Below, piece by piece: positions 12,801-24,107 of a stretch of 64,000 nt of DNA. This DNA is from Nereocystis luetkeana (lineage: Eukaryota > Sar > Phaeophyceae > Laminariales > Laminariaceae): NCBI GenBank assembly GCA_031213475.1, contig JARUPZ010000017.1:8946790-9010789 (forward strand). Reading direction: 5' to 3'. Position 1 is the first letter of the stretch, and every line of letters starts with the position of its first letter. Under the pieces are notes generated by a model. It saw only the letters and a program-made list of their open reading frames with translations. It was not told the DNA's origin and ran no database searches. The translations under genes were made by a program, and so were the position numbers.

Positions 12801-13902
12801 GGAACCCATCTTAACGGGGACTTTTGTGTTTTTTTCAATTTGATTTTATTGTTTTCTCCTATTTTAATTTGCATCTGATTGGCCGAAGAGTGAACGACCA
12901 AGCAGGCAAATTACAAATGGCCAATATCCTTGGCAAGGAAATACATATATATAGAATACGCGCTAACGGCTTATCATAAAATTTGAGAAATCAGTAAAAA
13001 TGGGATATAGACGAGGCATTCGCGGCTTGCAAAGATGAGTATCAACTATATAATCAGTCGAACTCACTGCTGACGTATTTCATAATTAATTCCCAAAATA
13101 CTTATTTCACTCATTTTTTTTAATAAAATAATGAAATACGTCACCTACCTGTGAGTTCGACTGACTAGATAGTTGATGCTCAACTTTGCAGGCTTCGTAA
13201 TATGTCTCGTCTATATCTCATTTATACTGATTTGGAATTTGGGAGTTCCTCGGTCTTGATGTAGCATGTTCAGGTGTGGGTCAACATCCTCGGTGGAGTC
13301 TGGGCGATTCTTGGCTACTTCGGTGACCACGATCGAGGCGATAAAACGCGAACCTCAACGGGAGGTGACCGGAGCAATAGCCGCGGCCACGCCCATATAC
13401 CATAGCACACATCGTACCCCGGCGGTGGCACCTCAAAAGTTATCATGGCGGCCGCAATCCCAATTTTTCGGCCTGCTCGATCGGCGAATCGCGAAAACCG
13501 ACCAAACGAGCAAAAAACGGAGGATACGCCCGAGACCTCGATAGCTGCATCACCGCTGATTTTCCGCACGTGGCGCTTGAGGGCTCCCTCCGCCCACCCA
13601 AGACACTATGAGAGTGATAGCTTCCTATCCTTCGCGACCAAGAAGAAAAAGAGGCTGGCGGCGGCGCGCACGCGATAGCGCAAACCTTCGCTCTCGTCTG
13701 TCTACGCGCATCGTTGCTTGTCGGCTGGGCGTTGTGTGACGCGGTGCGTTTTTCCGCTATTATTTTTTTTTTGACAACAACTAACTAGTAAGTTGTTCCC
13801 CGATAGGACCCATCCACGTTTTTTTTTGGAAATCAAGTGAACTTATTTGAAATTAAAGTTTTACTTCCATATATATATAGCGTTCCCCGCTAAGATGGGC
13901 CC
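12801..13902 (+). mobile_element. PIF/Harbinger-like non-autonomous element (family H), copy 1
   Basis: The left end reads GGAACCCATCTTAACGGGGA and the right end GTTCCCCGCTAAGATGGGCCC, forming about 20-bp TIRs. The right flank is TAA, and the left flank is GAA. The element has a conserved left arm (to about 12915, containing TCTGATTGGCCGAAGAG), a variable middle filled by an inserted palindromic element (12979-13240), and a conserved right arm (about 13245-13902) containing CATGGCGGCCGCAA. No transposase is recognisable. It is followed, after 3 bp, by a second copy. Confidence 0.7.
12979..13240. mobile_element. Palindromic MITE (family M3), full copy
   Basis: A 262-bp inverted-repeat element with arms of about 105-110 bp, ends AAATTTGAGAAATCAGTAAA and its complement, and a short AT-rich loop near 13085-13125. 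A half element matching the left arm is at 22085-22230, which shows dispersal. It sits in the variable middle of element H copy 1. Confidence 0.75.
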
Positions 13903-14042
13903 TAAGGGCCCATCTTGTCGAGGACATTTTTTATTTCAATTCGATTTGTTTTTTTTCCTAGTTTTTTTATATCTGATTGGCCGAAGAGTTAATCACCAAG
14001 CAGGCATTATCCAGGCACATGCAAAAAAAACAATTTGAGATA

Positions 14043-14800
14043 TGTCTAAACAGAATCGCAAAGCTCAATCGCAAATCGAATTCATTCCGATTTCGATCAA
14101 AATTAGCCGAGGTTTTCGAACAGGATCGAAAAGTAAAAATACAAAATCCAGGCGAAAAGCAACGGATGGCACAACCTTCTATTAATAGGCCGTTCGCAAC
14201 TGGGCAGACATGCCGGAAATATAGCGCTCGGCAACACAGATTCTCCACAGAGGCAGACAAGGGCGACGGCACTTCGATTCGGGGACGTCGTCGGGCCTCC
14301 CATGGAGGTGGTGGCGCGCCCAACGTTGACGCCCCGAGATCAAACTTGAAATTTTCCTGAAAACAAAATTTCTGACCTCGTTTTCGAGGGTATAATCCTG
14401 AATCGTTCATCAAACAATGCTTGCTGTCGCTAGAACGCCAGAATAAAAAGCCCAGGGAACGTGGGGGCTGGTCTTGTGTTTCACCTGTTCGCTGTTTACG
14501 GGGGGGTCTACGCGGCTGTGTTGCGGTGCCAGCTGTGGGTTGGATGCTGTGTATGGCATTCCTGAGGCTAGGTTTTGACGTGGCTGCGCTGACCAGCAGG
14601 ACGCTCTGAATGGTTGCTGTTCGTGCTTTCGAATTCCTTTTCGATTTCCAGCCGTCAACGTTTTGATTTCGGGATTGGCTTGTACATCGCACATTTTCTC
14701 GGAACCTAAAAAAAGACGAAGGACACCTTGTTCTGACCAGGGACTAATCAGCGCCTTGTTTAATATCATTTCGATTTTCGATTTCGATTATGTTTAGACA
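14043..14800. mobile_element. TIR element inside H copy 2
   Basis: Bounded by TGTCTAAACA (14043-14052) and TGTTTAGACA (14791-14800), with an AATCG-rich subterminal region on both sides. 758 bp. A 241-codon minus-strand frame lies inside (13967-14692) but runs past the left end and has no recognisable domain, so it is not called a gene. A target duplication is unclear. Confidence 0.5.
14179..14188. repeat. CTATTAATAG palindrome (candidate MITE excision scar)
   Basis: One of seven exact copies in the window (others at 18887, 23031, 27139, 47951, 52124 and 56071). See findings for the alignment evidence that some derive from CTAG by a 6-bp insertion. Confidence 0.6.
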
Positions 14801-15536
14801 CACCCTGAAAAGGCTTCTGGGACTTTTTTCGTGTGACTGTTTCAATTTCAATTTGGAGTTTTAGTGTTGATCAGCCTTGATGCATGTAGCATGTTCTTTG
14901 TGGTGCAACCTCCCCGATGGCCTCTGGGGTGGTTCTTGGCCACTCTGGTGACCACGATCGAAGCGATAAAACGTGAACCTCACCGAGAGGCAACCGGAGC
15001 AACAACCGCGCCCACGACCACAGACCATAGCGCATCGTACCCCGGCGGTGGCGCCTCAAAATAAATCATGGCGGCCGCAAACCCAATCTTTCGGCCTGCT
15101 AGATCGGCGAACCATCACGAAAACCGAGCAAACAAGCAAAAAAACTATTAATACACTCGAGACCTCGATAGCTTCATCACCGCTGATGTTTCAAACGTGG
15201 CGCTTGAGGGCTCCCTCCGCCCACCCAAGGCATCCTGTGAAGGATAGCTTCCTATCCTGCGCTACCAAAAAGAACAAAAAGCTGGCGGCGGCGTGCACGC
15301 GACAACGCAAACTTTCGCTCTCGTCTACGCTCGTCGCTGTTTGTCGGCTGGGCGTTGAGTGACGCAGTGCGTTACTCTAAGTTATCCCGTTTTTTTTTTC
15401 ACAATTAGTACGCCGTTTCCCGATAGGATGCAAACACGATTTTGTTTCGAAATGAAGCCAAAAATTCATTGAAAATAAGAAGTTATTTCCGAAGAACGAA
15501 ACGTAGCGTTCCCCGTTAAGATGGGCCCTAAGCAGC

Positions 15537-15830
15537 CCAACCAACCACAAGTATTTCCCGGCCACAGCATCCCGAGCCGGCCAAATCAGCCTAGAGCCTT
15601 TACAAGCACAGCATTCAAGCCGGCCAAAAGAACCAACCTTGTACAGATTTTACACAAGCCACAGAATCAAAGCTCTGGTCACCCCATTGCATAGCGTTCG
15701 GGTTAGGGTTCCGGTGGCAGAGTATATATAGGCACCACGGCCAGAAGCCTCGGAAATATTCACTATCAGGGTGCCTCCTGGCTCACGTCTTCGTTTTTTC
15801 TTGGCGGTTACATAAGAACACAAAACGCCT
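15537..15830 (+). repeat. Dispersed repeat, low-identity copy
   Basis: Shares ordered words with 18400-18660: CCA(C/T)AGCATCCCGA, CAAGCCGGC, GGGTTAGGGTT, and a stretch ending in GCCTC. The two copies run in the same orientation. Identity is low and the ends are undefined. Confidence 0.4.
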
Positions 15831-15839
15831 TCAAAACAC

Positions 15840-16285
15840 AACGAAAACTCCACGATGCATGTGACACTGCTGTCTGCCAGTGCTGTGTGTACAAAATTGT
15901 TTTCGTATAAACCGTTTGCACCTCCACCACCGTACCGCTCCTGCCGCAGCGTAGGCTCATCCGATTTGATCGACACCAAAGGCCCCGTCCTCTCTGCCTT
16001 ACGGAGCCTGGTCGCCCGGCGTGCACAGCAGCCGAAGAGGCTCGTGACGCTCGTTTCGCGGTCATGTGTTATAGCCTACGAATCTCAACAGTTGTAATGC
16101 GCAAAACTCGTGCTTTCACACATAAAATAGCCCGAAACGGAACTTCGACACTCGTTTCTGGAACGCCCAACCCCAAACAAACGCAGAAGCAACGGCGCAG
16201 CAGGACACCCGCCACCGCAGCCAAAAGGATGCGGCCTCTCCCGTTTCGGCCAAAGGAGAAGAGGTCCTACCTGGGAGTAGTTGTC
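15840..16285. other. No gene seen
   Basis: Open frames of 80-110 codons exist on both strands but none has a recognisable domain. A TATATATA run lies at about 15723-15730. Confidence 0.35.
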
Positions 16286-16289
16286 ATTG

Positions 16290-16485
16290 ACAACGTAATA
16301 CTATTACCGTCGTCATACAGCGCTCCTACTTCCTGAAAAAAAATAATCTCAACGCCGTGGTTTTGTCTTCATTCAATATGGTGCTTTGCCATTGTATATT
16401 CCTCATTCATTCGTCAATCTGTTATGGTTCATTCACCTCGATTCCACGGTCCACGGAATTAATCCAGACGGAGGTCCTCTGGTAA
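16290..16485 (+). mobile_element. Half copy of foldback family FB4
   Basis: Matches the right arm of the foldback at 22230-22640 from CCGTCGTCATAC to the end near GGAGGTCCTCTGG. The left arm is missing, so it is either a deletion derivative or a solo arm. Confidence 0.6.
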
Positions 16486-16489
16486 ATTG

Positions 16490-17260
16490 CTTCAAAGACG
16501 TGAAGACGTGTTTTTCGCCGGGCATCACCCGGCGATACCGACGAAATCTATACGCATCCTTACGGCAATAATATCTGATCAGCAAAAAAAATCGCTTAAA
16601 GCATGTACCAGGACCTGAGGTATGGACCAAAAAATCCCGGTGTTTGAAAAAAATCAGCTGACTTTTTGCGGGAACGGTAGTTGGGCGAGGATCACAAGTA
16701 AGTATCAATCAGTCGTTGGAATTTGCGACTTCGTACATGCAATAAGGTGACAGAAGTCCAACAACAACGCAAGAAAAATAGGACGTCAGGGAAAACTCTC
16801 CTCTCTCTTGCACTGCCCCCATCCTAGCCGTATAAGGCCCCAAAATTTGAAGGTAGGGGTAACGTTTGGGGGGGAGTGACGAACACCCGAGAAAACCGTC
16901 TCCGTTCGACACACCCACGGAACAACATCAGCAACGAACGGTGGAAATTTGGCCTATTGATCCAGGACGTTGAACGTTCGAACATTTCGGAAGCTCCCTC
17001 GCGCCCCTGCGTTCTTGCCTGGTGACACCTCTAACGAACTCTCCCCCCACTCTAGATCGACCAAGCGGAGTCGATTAGCGAGATGCTTTTTTGTTTTTGT
17101 TTTTTTTTCAAGTTGGGGCGAAAAGCACAACGTTTTGGTCAACGGAAGATTTTTTGGGTTTCCAACGGCGTCTTCAGTGTTTTCACAGCGAACTCAATAA
17201 AAAACGGTTTTGATTTCATTGATTATTTTGAGCACGGGAGGGCCATCAAGTCTTACCATG
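16490..17260. other. No gene seen
   Basis: No repeat or coding region recognised. Confidence 0.35.
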
Positions 17261-17262
17261 TA

Positions 17263-17610
17263 GCCGGTCGCCCCGGTGGTTCGAGTGGTTAACCTCGAAT
17301 TCCACTTGTTTGAGTCCTGGGTTCGAGCCCCAGGTGGGTCGGACTTTGACTTTATTTGCAAAAATAAAAAAGGATTCAATTGTTGAGAGCGCCTTGCAGC
17401 GTGGGTAGGCACAATTCGATGCGAGTCGACGAGGGAAGAAAAGGCTGAAATCTTCTCGCGATAAAAATGAAGGCACGTACCGTAGCGGGAAGGGGGTAGA
17501 AGAGCCTGCTATGTGACCCCGGATCTGAGTTACGAGTGGGAAAGAGAGAGAGAAGAAGATGTGCGAAGATAATAAATGGGATGAGAAAAAAAAAAACAAA
17601 AACAAAAAAT
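17263..17610 (+). mobile_element. tRNA-headed SINE (SINE-1), fullest copy
   Basis: The head (17263-17344) carries an A-box-like GGTGGTTCGAGTGGTTAA and a B-box GGGTTCGAGCCCC, the internal RNA polymerase III promoter of a tRNA. The acceptor arms do not pair well, so this is a tRNA-derived head rather than a working tRNA gene. The body runs to a GGGATGAG then A-rich tail (17584-17610). Truncated relatives with the same body and tail lie at 40084-40287 (-), 43020-43285 (-), 43488-43564 (-), 45488-45675 (+) and 63600-63880 (-). The A tail implies mobilisation by a LINE with a poly-A preference, not by the AAC- or AC-tailed LINEs seen here. Confidence 0.78.
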
Positions 17611-17789
17611 ACCGCGGAAGGCACCTCTGTAGCAATTATTTCACGAGACAGCACTTTTCACCCCCCTGGCAGACAGCATCAGCTTTTTGCCTTTTAATTT
17701 TCCAGGCTGTGGTGGCTGACACCAAACTACGAGTACTAGGTTTTAGTGTGGAGCGCTCGGCCCTGCACCCAAGGTGACAACGAACAACA

Positions 17790-18239
17790 TATTCGCCTGA
17801 TTGAGAGCGTAGTATCTGATTGAGAGCGAGATTGCGCGATACGCTGTAGCCGGACTACCGCAGAGAGGTGGAGCTTGCTGTGTAGCTTGAATTGAAGGGC
17901 TAGCCTGTAGCTTCAAGCCGCTACCCTGGTCATCGTGTGGGAGTATCTCGTTGTGGACCTACAGCCGGGAGCAGAAGTCACATACAGTAGTAGAGCCCAC
18001 CGCCCGAGGCGAAACAGTTTGAGGCAGGAACAATAGCCAATCTGGGGAAATCTAGCAACTTGTCTAGCTCCTAGCTGCAGCAGCCGATGACGATGACACG
18101 CATATGCTCGCGACGCTGCTGACGAGACCTTCAATTTGCGCCGCTTCTTGGAATAGCCCGTCCCCTACTTACCAAGAAATGGCAATTTCAATTTATTTCG
18201 CTCTCAATCAGATACTTCGCTCTCAATCAGGCGAATACG
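17790..18239. mobile_element. TIR element with duplicated subterminal motif
   Basis: A 450-bp element with about 43-bp TIRs. Each TIR starts ATTCGCCTGATTGAGAGCG and then repeats CTGATTGAGAGCGA, so CTGATTGAGAGCG occurs twice per end, like tandem transposase-binding sites. The interior has no convincing gene. Confidence 0.75.
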
Positions 18240-18399
18240 TTTTGCGTTGCTTTGATAGTATATGTTTTACCTGTAGCAGTCAAATCATGTACGAGTGTTG
18301 TGAAACTTTTTGAGGTACGTAGCTGTTTAGTTATCTAGGCACTCTAATTTGCTGAAAGTACGTAAGTATGTTGTATAAAGCTCAATCAACCTACTAAGG

Positions 18400-18660
18400 T
18401 AAATTGTTTCCCAGCCATAGCATCCCGATTCGGCAGAATAAAAATACTGCTTCGTCTGCAGTGGACTCTTTCCAAACGCAGCATCCAAGCCGGCGGAGTC
18501 AACCTTAAGTCCTACCAAACACAGCACCGAAGCACTGACCACTGGCATGGGGTCCGGGTGCCGATTAGGGTTAGAGTTCTGCTTGGAGGCTCAGCGTAAG
18601 GCGCCGAGCACAAAACCTCCGAAAATGGTCAGGATCAAGATGTGACACCGCCTCAAAGCC
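18400..18660 (+). repeat. Dispersed repeat, second copy
   Basis: Low-identity partner of 15537-15830 (ordered shared words around AGCATCC, AAGCCGGC and GATTAGGGTTAG). Confidence 0.4.
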
Positions 18661-18664
18661 TCTC

Positions 18665-20630
18665 GTGCGTGCATGAAACGAAAATAATGTGTCATTCTCT
18701 GTGTCACGGAAGGTGATATGTGTGGACTCAAAACCGACTGGCGCGAAAAACGGGTGCTGCTGTGCACCGCGCGATAGTGTGCGGATATGTCAGAGGTATC
18801 GGACAGCCCCGCGGAGACTAAATATTATGGCTCTGGTTCGCCGAAGGTTTTACCCGTTGATGAGATTGGTCTCCAGTACAGTAGCGCTATTAATAGATAC
18901 ACCAGTTGGTACAGACCGCGAAAGTCGCAAGATGGCACCGGAAAACATTGAGGACTTCCTGCACGCGAAGCAAAGAAGCAACGAGAATTTACCGTCCGGT
19001 TTCGATCTGAATTGACATACAGAATAATAGTGTGTGAGGGAAGAGCTGCAAAACGTGAGGACGTACGGAACGCAGCAGCAACAACAAGTCAAGGGCAGTG
19101 TTTGCCAATAACTGCGACTGGGTGTTATGCCCCCGCCACTAGTATCCTTCCGTCAATACTGACTGTTTCAACTGCTGCTGCTGCTGGTGTCGAGCTGCAC
19201 GCTACACTGCGCCGTGATCAGGTCAGGTAAGCCACACTCAAGAGGTTGGACAGGTGGTATGTCTTCGATACATCAGCGACTTCGAGTTGTCTCAACTTTT
19301 GTTGTATTTTTACCGAATCAACCGGCGTCGGGCAAGCTTGCGCTTACCTGAGTCACACCTTCTTTATAGCAGCGGATCCACCTCCTCCTCGACCCCAGAC
19401 GGCAACCGAGCGCCCAGAACAAGTTATCTCAGAACCACGTGCCGAGTAAATTGTTATGTGTACGCCTTTCTGTTTGGGATTTGTATCCAATCGTAGAGGC
19501 TACGCGGCGGTGATATATATATATATATTGTTTTCGCAAAACCATTACCTGGTATGTATGGTGGACTGGAGCACTTACTTGGCATGTGCATGAAGCACCA
19601 CCCTGCCATCTACGGCAGTATAAGCTTTGTCTGAAGCAATGGTCACTGGTGCCCCTAGAAAGTATCGCCTGATAAATAATCGGGTTTTCGAGGTCGCCTT
19701 GAAAATCACACCTTGACCAACCATCGTCCAGGGGCTTTGGTGCTGGTTGGCTGTTATGAGTTGAAGTTATCGCGGCATCAGCCCAGAAAGGTCCACAATC
19801 ATCGTTCCAGACTCCTCTTAGAAAACCACAGAGCGCCAGTGGCAACAACAGCTGGCGGTTCTACTAACTGTTGCAATGGGAGCGGCGGGTTGAATTGGCA
19901 CACGACACGTTTTCTAAGGGTGGAAGAGTAGTGAGCTTTTTACCCTTCATTCTTACCAATATCCGCTAGAGACTAGAGGGAAAAAATGAAAAGCAAAAAC
20001 AGAACTCGTTGAAGGAGCTATTAGTAGCACAGGCCACGTACGAAGTACGTTGTTAGCACTATTGCTACTGTAACTGCTGTTGTTGTAGTCTGCGTGTGCG
20101 GAGGGGTTGATCTGGCACGCTACATGGTGCTGGCAAAAACAAGAACGGGCAGATACATGTCGGTTTTCGCACCGCTGGCCAGTGAGCTCGTGCGAAAAGA
20201 AACAGCCACGAAGTGTACTATGGTTCAGCCAACATTGCGTGCATGTATGTGTGCGGTTCGAGTTGTGATGGTGTGTGGGGTGTCCTCTATGATTCCCAGC
20301 AGTTTCTCACACGCTCAAGTCTACACGACGTGCGTACGTGCTCCGTTCCCACAAATAAATTGCAATACATCACAGTCCGTGGGAGGGAAACGCATGGATG
20401 GCCGAAACCCACCTGGCTGTACCGAGAGTTGAACAAAACGTCATACATAAAATATCTACTATTAATAATTAATACTATGTGACACTCACTACGCTTTGTA
20501 ACAACTTCACTCTGCACTGACTGGCGGAATGCCCCAAAAATACGTCAGGTCCATGGTGGGGGATGCCCGTGCCTCTAAGAAAGGCCAACCCCCGTAGCGT
20601 CGGGCCCACAATAATCTACAGTAGTAGTAC
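18665..20630. other. No gene seen
   Basis: Frames up to 139 codons on either strand carry no recognised domain. A TA run is at 19512-19529, and a TACCTGGTA is at 19546. CTATTAATAG is at 18887. Confidence 0.35.
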
Positions 20631-20633
20631 TAT

Positions 20634-20737
20634 TACGGGGGACCATAGTTAATAGGACCTATGGTATACATAAAAACCTACACATTTAACCATTTTTACT
20701 AACAATATTTGGTCCTATTAACTATGATCCCCCGTAA
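20634..20737 (-). mobile_element. TA-type MITE (family M1), copy 3
   Basis: A 104-bp copy with perfect outer ends: TTACGGGGGACC at the left and GATCCCCCGTAA at the right, flanked by CTA and TAG. The interior is reversed relative to the other copies. The empty site would be CTAG, with TA duplicated. Confidence 0.88.
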
Positions 20738-20739
20738 TA

Positions 20740-21395
20740 GAGTAGAGTAGCTCACCTACCTGCCAGAAACAAGGGCGAGACGAGCCGTCCCCACACAGTA
20801 CAGGGGGCCTCGCACACGAGAGCTGCCGAATTGGCTTCCAATTGGCCTTCACACTCAACGTACGGGAAATTCTCGAAAAAGTATGTGGTTGGTTCTTTGA
20901 GATCTTCCACGCACGGGCCGCGAGTTTCCTGTCATGCATGGAATAGGTCAGTAGTAGGATGTACTGTGTACGATTTAATAGTCGCTTCATGAAGTCGATT
21001 GACAATTAATTGCGCGAAAATGCACGTTTCATACTCCATATTGCCCGTGTAAAAGTGTCGTGTACAGTTAGTAGGTTCCAATGACAAACTTTTGCTGCTG
21101 CTGCAGCAGCAAATAATTTTCTCCCACTTGGCAGCACCATGGCAACTTGACAAATCGTTCGCACACGCGTACATACAATGTGAAACTGTGCGAAAGACGT
21201 GCGCGCCGTCCTCCGGCTTGTACTCCTGTTCGTATCTCTCGGCGTGCGTAGCATTTCCGTCTTGTTGGTCATCGTGACCATGCCCCCCTGCTACTTGATG
21301 ATGTCGTGCAGAGATATCTAGGGGGAATGCAGTCGTCAAGATCGACATACATCGATTGGAGAGGCAAAAATCACGACAGAAGGCGCCGGAGCTGC
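20740..21395. other. No gene seen
   Basis: A minus-strand frame of 155 codons (20932-21399) has no recognisable domain and ordinary composition; it is not called. Confidence 0.35.
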
Positions 21396-21399
21396 ACAA

Positions 21400-21890
21400 T
21401 ATCTCCTGGTATCATTTGTTTGTTATTTTTCCTTGTTACTTTCTCCTTGGTTCTTTGTCTTACTCTTTTCACAAGCGGTGGTGTTTTTTGTTATTTCTTC
21501 TTTTTTCCAGCTCGTTCTTTTTCAAGTGTTGGCCACCTCGCCTGCGGGGGGGGGGGCACGACAGATTGTTTCTCTTAGATTTTGCTTTCTTTTTTCTTCT
21601 TCTTTTTCGATTTGTCTTCAATGTTTTTGTTTTCTCTTTGATTGTTTCTTTTCGTTTCACTATTTCATAGATTGCGTATGTCGTGCCTGTCGTATCTAGT
21701 ATGATGACATGGCTTTGCATTGCCCACTGCGGTGCACACTGCACACGTGGCAACGTAGTATCTCTGTGGCGTAGCTTTGTGACCACAGAACTTGTATCTC
21801 TTCTAGGATTGAAGAATCGGCACGGACACTGGTTGTGCTGGATGTCGACGGGTAGAAAGAACGGTTTAATGTGAAGAACACACACACATG
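21400..21890 (+). mobile_element. 5'-truncated LINE B copy (3' UTR only)
   Basis: Matches the 3' untranslated part of the long LINE B at 52470-52990: the T-rich block, GGCCACCTCGCCTGCGGGGG, the stretch ending GATGTCGACGGGTAGAAAG and the end GTTTAATGTGAAGAACACAC. It stops in a short AC run. Only about 490 bp are left, the usual result of incomplete reverse transcription. Confidence 0.85.
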
Positions 21891-22084
21891 ACAAAAAATA
21901 CTCTCAAACTCGACCCTGAAAAAAGCCGATTTCCCAAATCAAGAACTGCTTTCCCCGGAACTTGCGACATCGCAAATTATGAGAAGTGTCCTGTTGACCC
22001 GGGTAGCATCCAGGGGGGGGGCAATTTAGTTTAATTGCCGGCTCCAGGTGAGACCATGGGCGTGCGGCCGGAACTAAGTAAAGA

Positions 22085-22230
22085 ATACGCGCGAACGGCT
22101 TGTCACCCATCCCGTAAAATTCAGAAAAAATGGGGTATAGACGAGACGTATTATTACGCAGCGTGCAAGACTGAGTATCAACTACACATTCGATCCGTTC
22201 AACTCACAGCTGACGTAGTTCATAATTTTC
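22085..22230 (+). mobile_element. Half copy of palindromic MITE M3
   Basis: Matches the left arm and left flank of the 12979-13240 element (AATACGCGC(G/T)AACGGCTT, GGGTATAGACGAG, GAGTATCAACTA, CAACTCACAGCTGACG). The right arm is absent. Confidence 0.65.
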
Positions 22231-22640
22231 AAAAATGCCTCCCCCAGGATAAATCCCGCGGACCGTGGAATTGCGGTGGATCAACCTTAACAGAATGACG
22301 GAGGAAGAGTAAACAGTGACAAAACACCATAATAAGAAAGACAACATCACGGCGAATCGAATGACGGTGTTGCTTTTGTCTTTACGACGTAGGAAGCGCG
22401 TCATGACGATATAATTTTTACAGCACGATTTGGTTTTCGAAATTCCGTGGTAACAATCCCGTCGTCATACCGCGCTTCCTACGTCGTAAAAACCAACAAC
22501 AACACCGCCATTCGATTCGCCGTGATTTTTCGTTTCTTATTATTTGTCATTATTTGTACTCCTCATTGGTCAATCATTTATGTATGGTTGATTGAACGCG
22601 ATTCCCAGATCCGCGGGAATAAACCCGAGGAAGCCCCTGG
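22230..22640. mobile_element. Foldback element FB4
   Basis: Two arms of about 190 bp. The outer ends contain CCCAGGATAAATCCCGCGG at the left and CCGCGGGAATAAACCCGAGG at the right. The centre is short, near 22425-22450. A half copy lies at 16290-16485. No protein. Confidence 0.72.
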
Positions 22641-22687
22641 AAATTATTGGGAAAGTATTGGGCTTTGTTTTGTGCTCTCTCTCTCAG

Positions 22688-22689
<2 letters not shown>

Positions 22690-22730
<41 letters not shown>
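22690..22730 (+). repeat. CT microsatellite
   Basis: About 20 CT units, uninterrupted. Confidence 0.95.
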
Positions 22731-22838
22731 AGGGGCCATGCTCATTGAAGTATATACCGGTACCAGGTACAGTACTGATGTACGGATATTGAAGATAGGA
22801 GTTTCCTCTCGCTCGCAATCGTAGTGCCCCTACGCCCC

Positions 22839-22870
<32 letters not shown>

Positions 22871-23517
22871 CTCACATTAACTCACAATTCAATGCAGTCC
22901 GTGGTCGCAGGACAGGCTCCAATAACTCTGGAGTGGAAGAAATACCTCAAGTAAAAACAGAGGCAAAGACAAAAACGAGCATACGCACTCCACCACAGTG
23001 GCTGCGGACACCAGGGAAGCGAAAAGGAGACTATTAATAGCAGACAAAAACCTAAAAAAGAGGATGAAGCTAAGCAAAAAAAACAAAACACAACAAAAAC
23101 AGACGCAGATAGCAAAACGCAACAAAAGGCAAAACGGACCATACTAACAAAGACACAAAGAGGTACAAACGGGAATGAAAGAAAAATGAAAAAAAAAAAA
23201 AGAAGGGACAAAAAAGCGATAGTCACGGGCGGGGGGGAAAGAAAATACGAAAGGCAGGCACTGGAGCATACAGACACGCAAAGTTGCCCAGATGGCACCA
23301 TGCTAGTTACTTACTTGGGTCCCAAAGAAAGGAGTGCATCATGACGATGATGGCCATAACCAGGCTTCAGTCTGTTGGGCAGACCGCCTCCCCTCCCCCC
23401 CCCCCCGCCATTCCCCCTCGTCCCCCTCTCGCCCCCCCCCTCTTCCCTGCCATTCTGCACACTCGCGTTGGCGTCAACGGCTGTGTGGTCGTTGTTGCAG
23501 CTATTATTCTATGCTAC
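22839..23517 (-). mobile_element. 5'-truncated LINE A copy (3' UTR)
   Basis: On the minus strand it ends in GTTAATGTGAG(AAC)n; the AAC run is 22839-22870 on the plus strand as GTT. It aligns with 34764-35450 of the long LINE A through the whole 3' untranslated region, including the C-rich block at 23390-23450 and GCGTTGGCGTCAACGGCTGT. Homology is lost near 23517. CTATTAATAG at 23031 corresponds to CTATTGATTG in the long copy. Confidence 0.85.
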
Positions 23518-23669
23518 GAACTGCTGGCTAATCACGTACGTACGGCGGTACGATTCGAGTACTACTGCGGTACGCCTGCACTACTTCATCTTCCCGACTT
23601 GTTTTCAACTTTCACAGCATACATACGTAGTCGGATTGACGCATTGTAATCACGAATACGTAGTAGTAG

Positions 23670-23815
23670 GACTCTTGACTTTATTTTATAATGAGGCGGG
23701 CGAGCGAAGCGAGCCTTTTTTTACTTGGTTTTTATAATGAGGCGAGCGAGCGAAGCGAGCCTTTTTTTACTTGGTTTTTAACCAAGGAAAAAAAAGCCTC
23801 TTCATAACGGCTCGG
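23670..23815 (+). repeat. Tandem plus inverted 57-bp repeat
   Basis: A unit containing TATAATGAGGCG(A/G)GCGAGCGAAG and CTTTTTTTACTTGGTTTTT occurs twice (from about 23682 and 23736). It is followed at once by an inverted partial copy (AACCAAGGAAAAAAAAGCCT). The array can fold into a hairpin centred at about 23779. Confidence 0.75.
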
Positions 23816-24107
23816 GTACGCGGGTAGGGTGCCTGTTTTGATTTTTTCTCTATGTTGTGTGTGTGTGTGAGAGTTGGTGTGTGGATTCAACATTTTTGTG
23901 GTCCACCTTTCACCACCGCGCTCGACGCACACGCCACCAAATCCAGTCCCGGCGGGCTCTGTGCACGCACACACGCAAGACACTTTCTCGTCCTGGTGGG
24001 GTGGAAAATCGTTCACAGTTCGTCGAGCTAGGTGCGGCAACGTGTGTAGGCACGTCTGTGCTGCGGGCCGTGTTCAAAATACAAAATCATAACGGTTTTT
24101 GTGCCTG

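Larger units (their letters stand above)
13906..15528 (+). mobile_element. PIF/Harbinger-like non-autonomous element (family H), copy 2
   Basis: Begins GGGCCCATCTTGTCGAGGA and ends GTTCCCCGTTAAGATGGGCCC, flanked by TAA at 13903-13905 and 15529-15531. A 3-bp TAA duplication with GGGCC-type termini is typical of PIF/Harbinger. The left and right arms match copy 1 (right arm from about 14848, with the CATGGCGGCCGCAA block at 15067). The middle holds a different insertion (14043-14800). Copy 2 appears to have landed at the TAA abutting the right end of copy 1, so the two ends form a near-perfect 25-bp palindrome at 13892-13916. Confidence 0.78.

Noticed and set aside
13967-14692. 241-codon minus-strand frame
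   Set aside because: It crosses an element boundary, has no recognised domain and no codon-pattern support.
17263-17344. tRNA gene
   Set aside because: A- and B-boxes are present but the acceptor and anticodon arms do not pair, and a SINE body and A tail follow.
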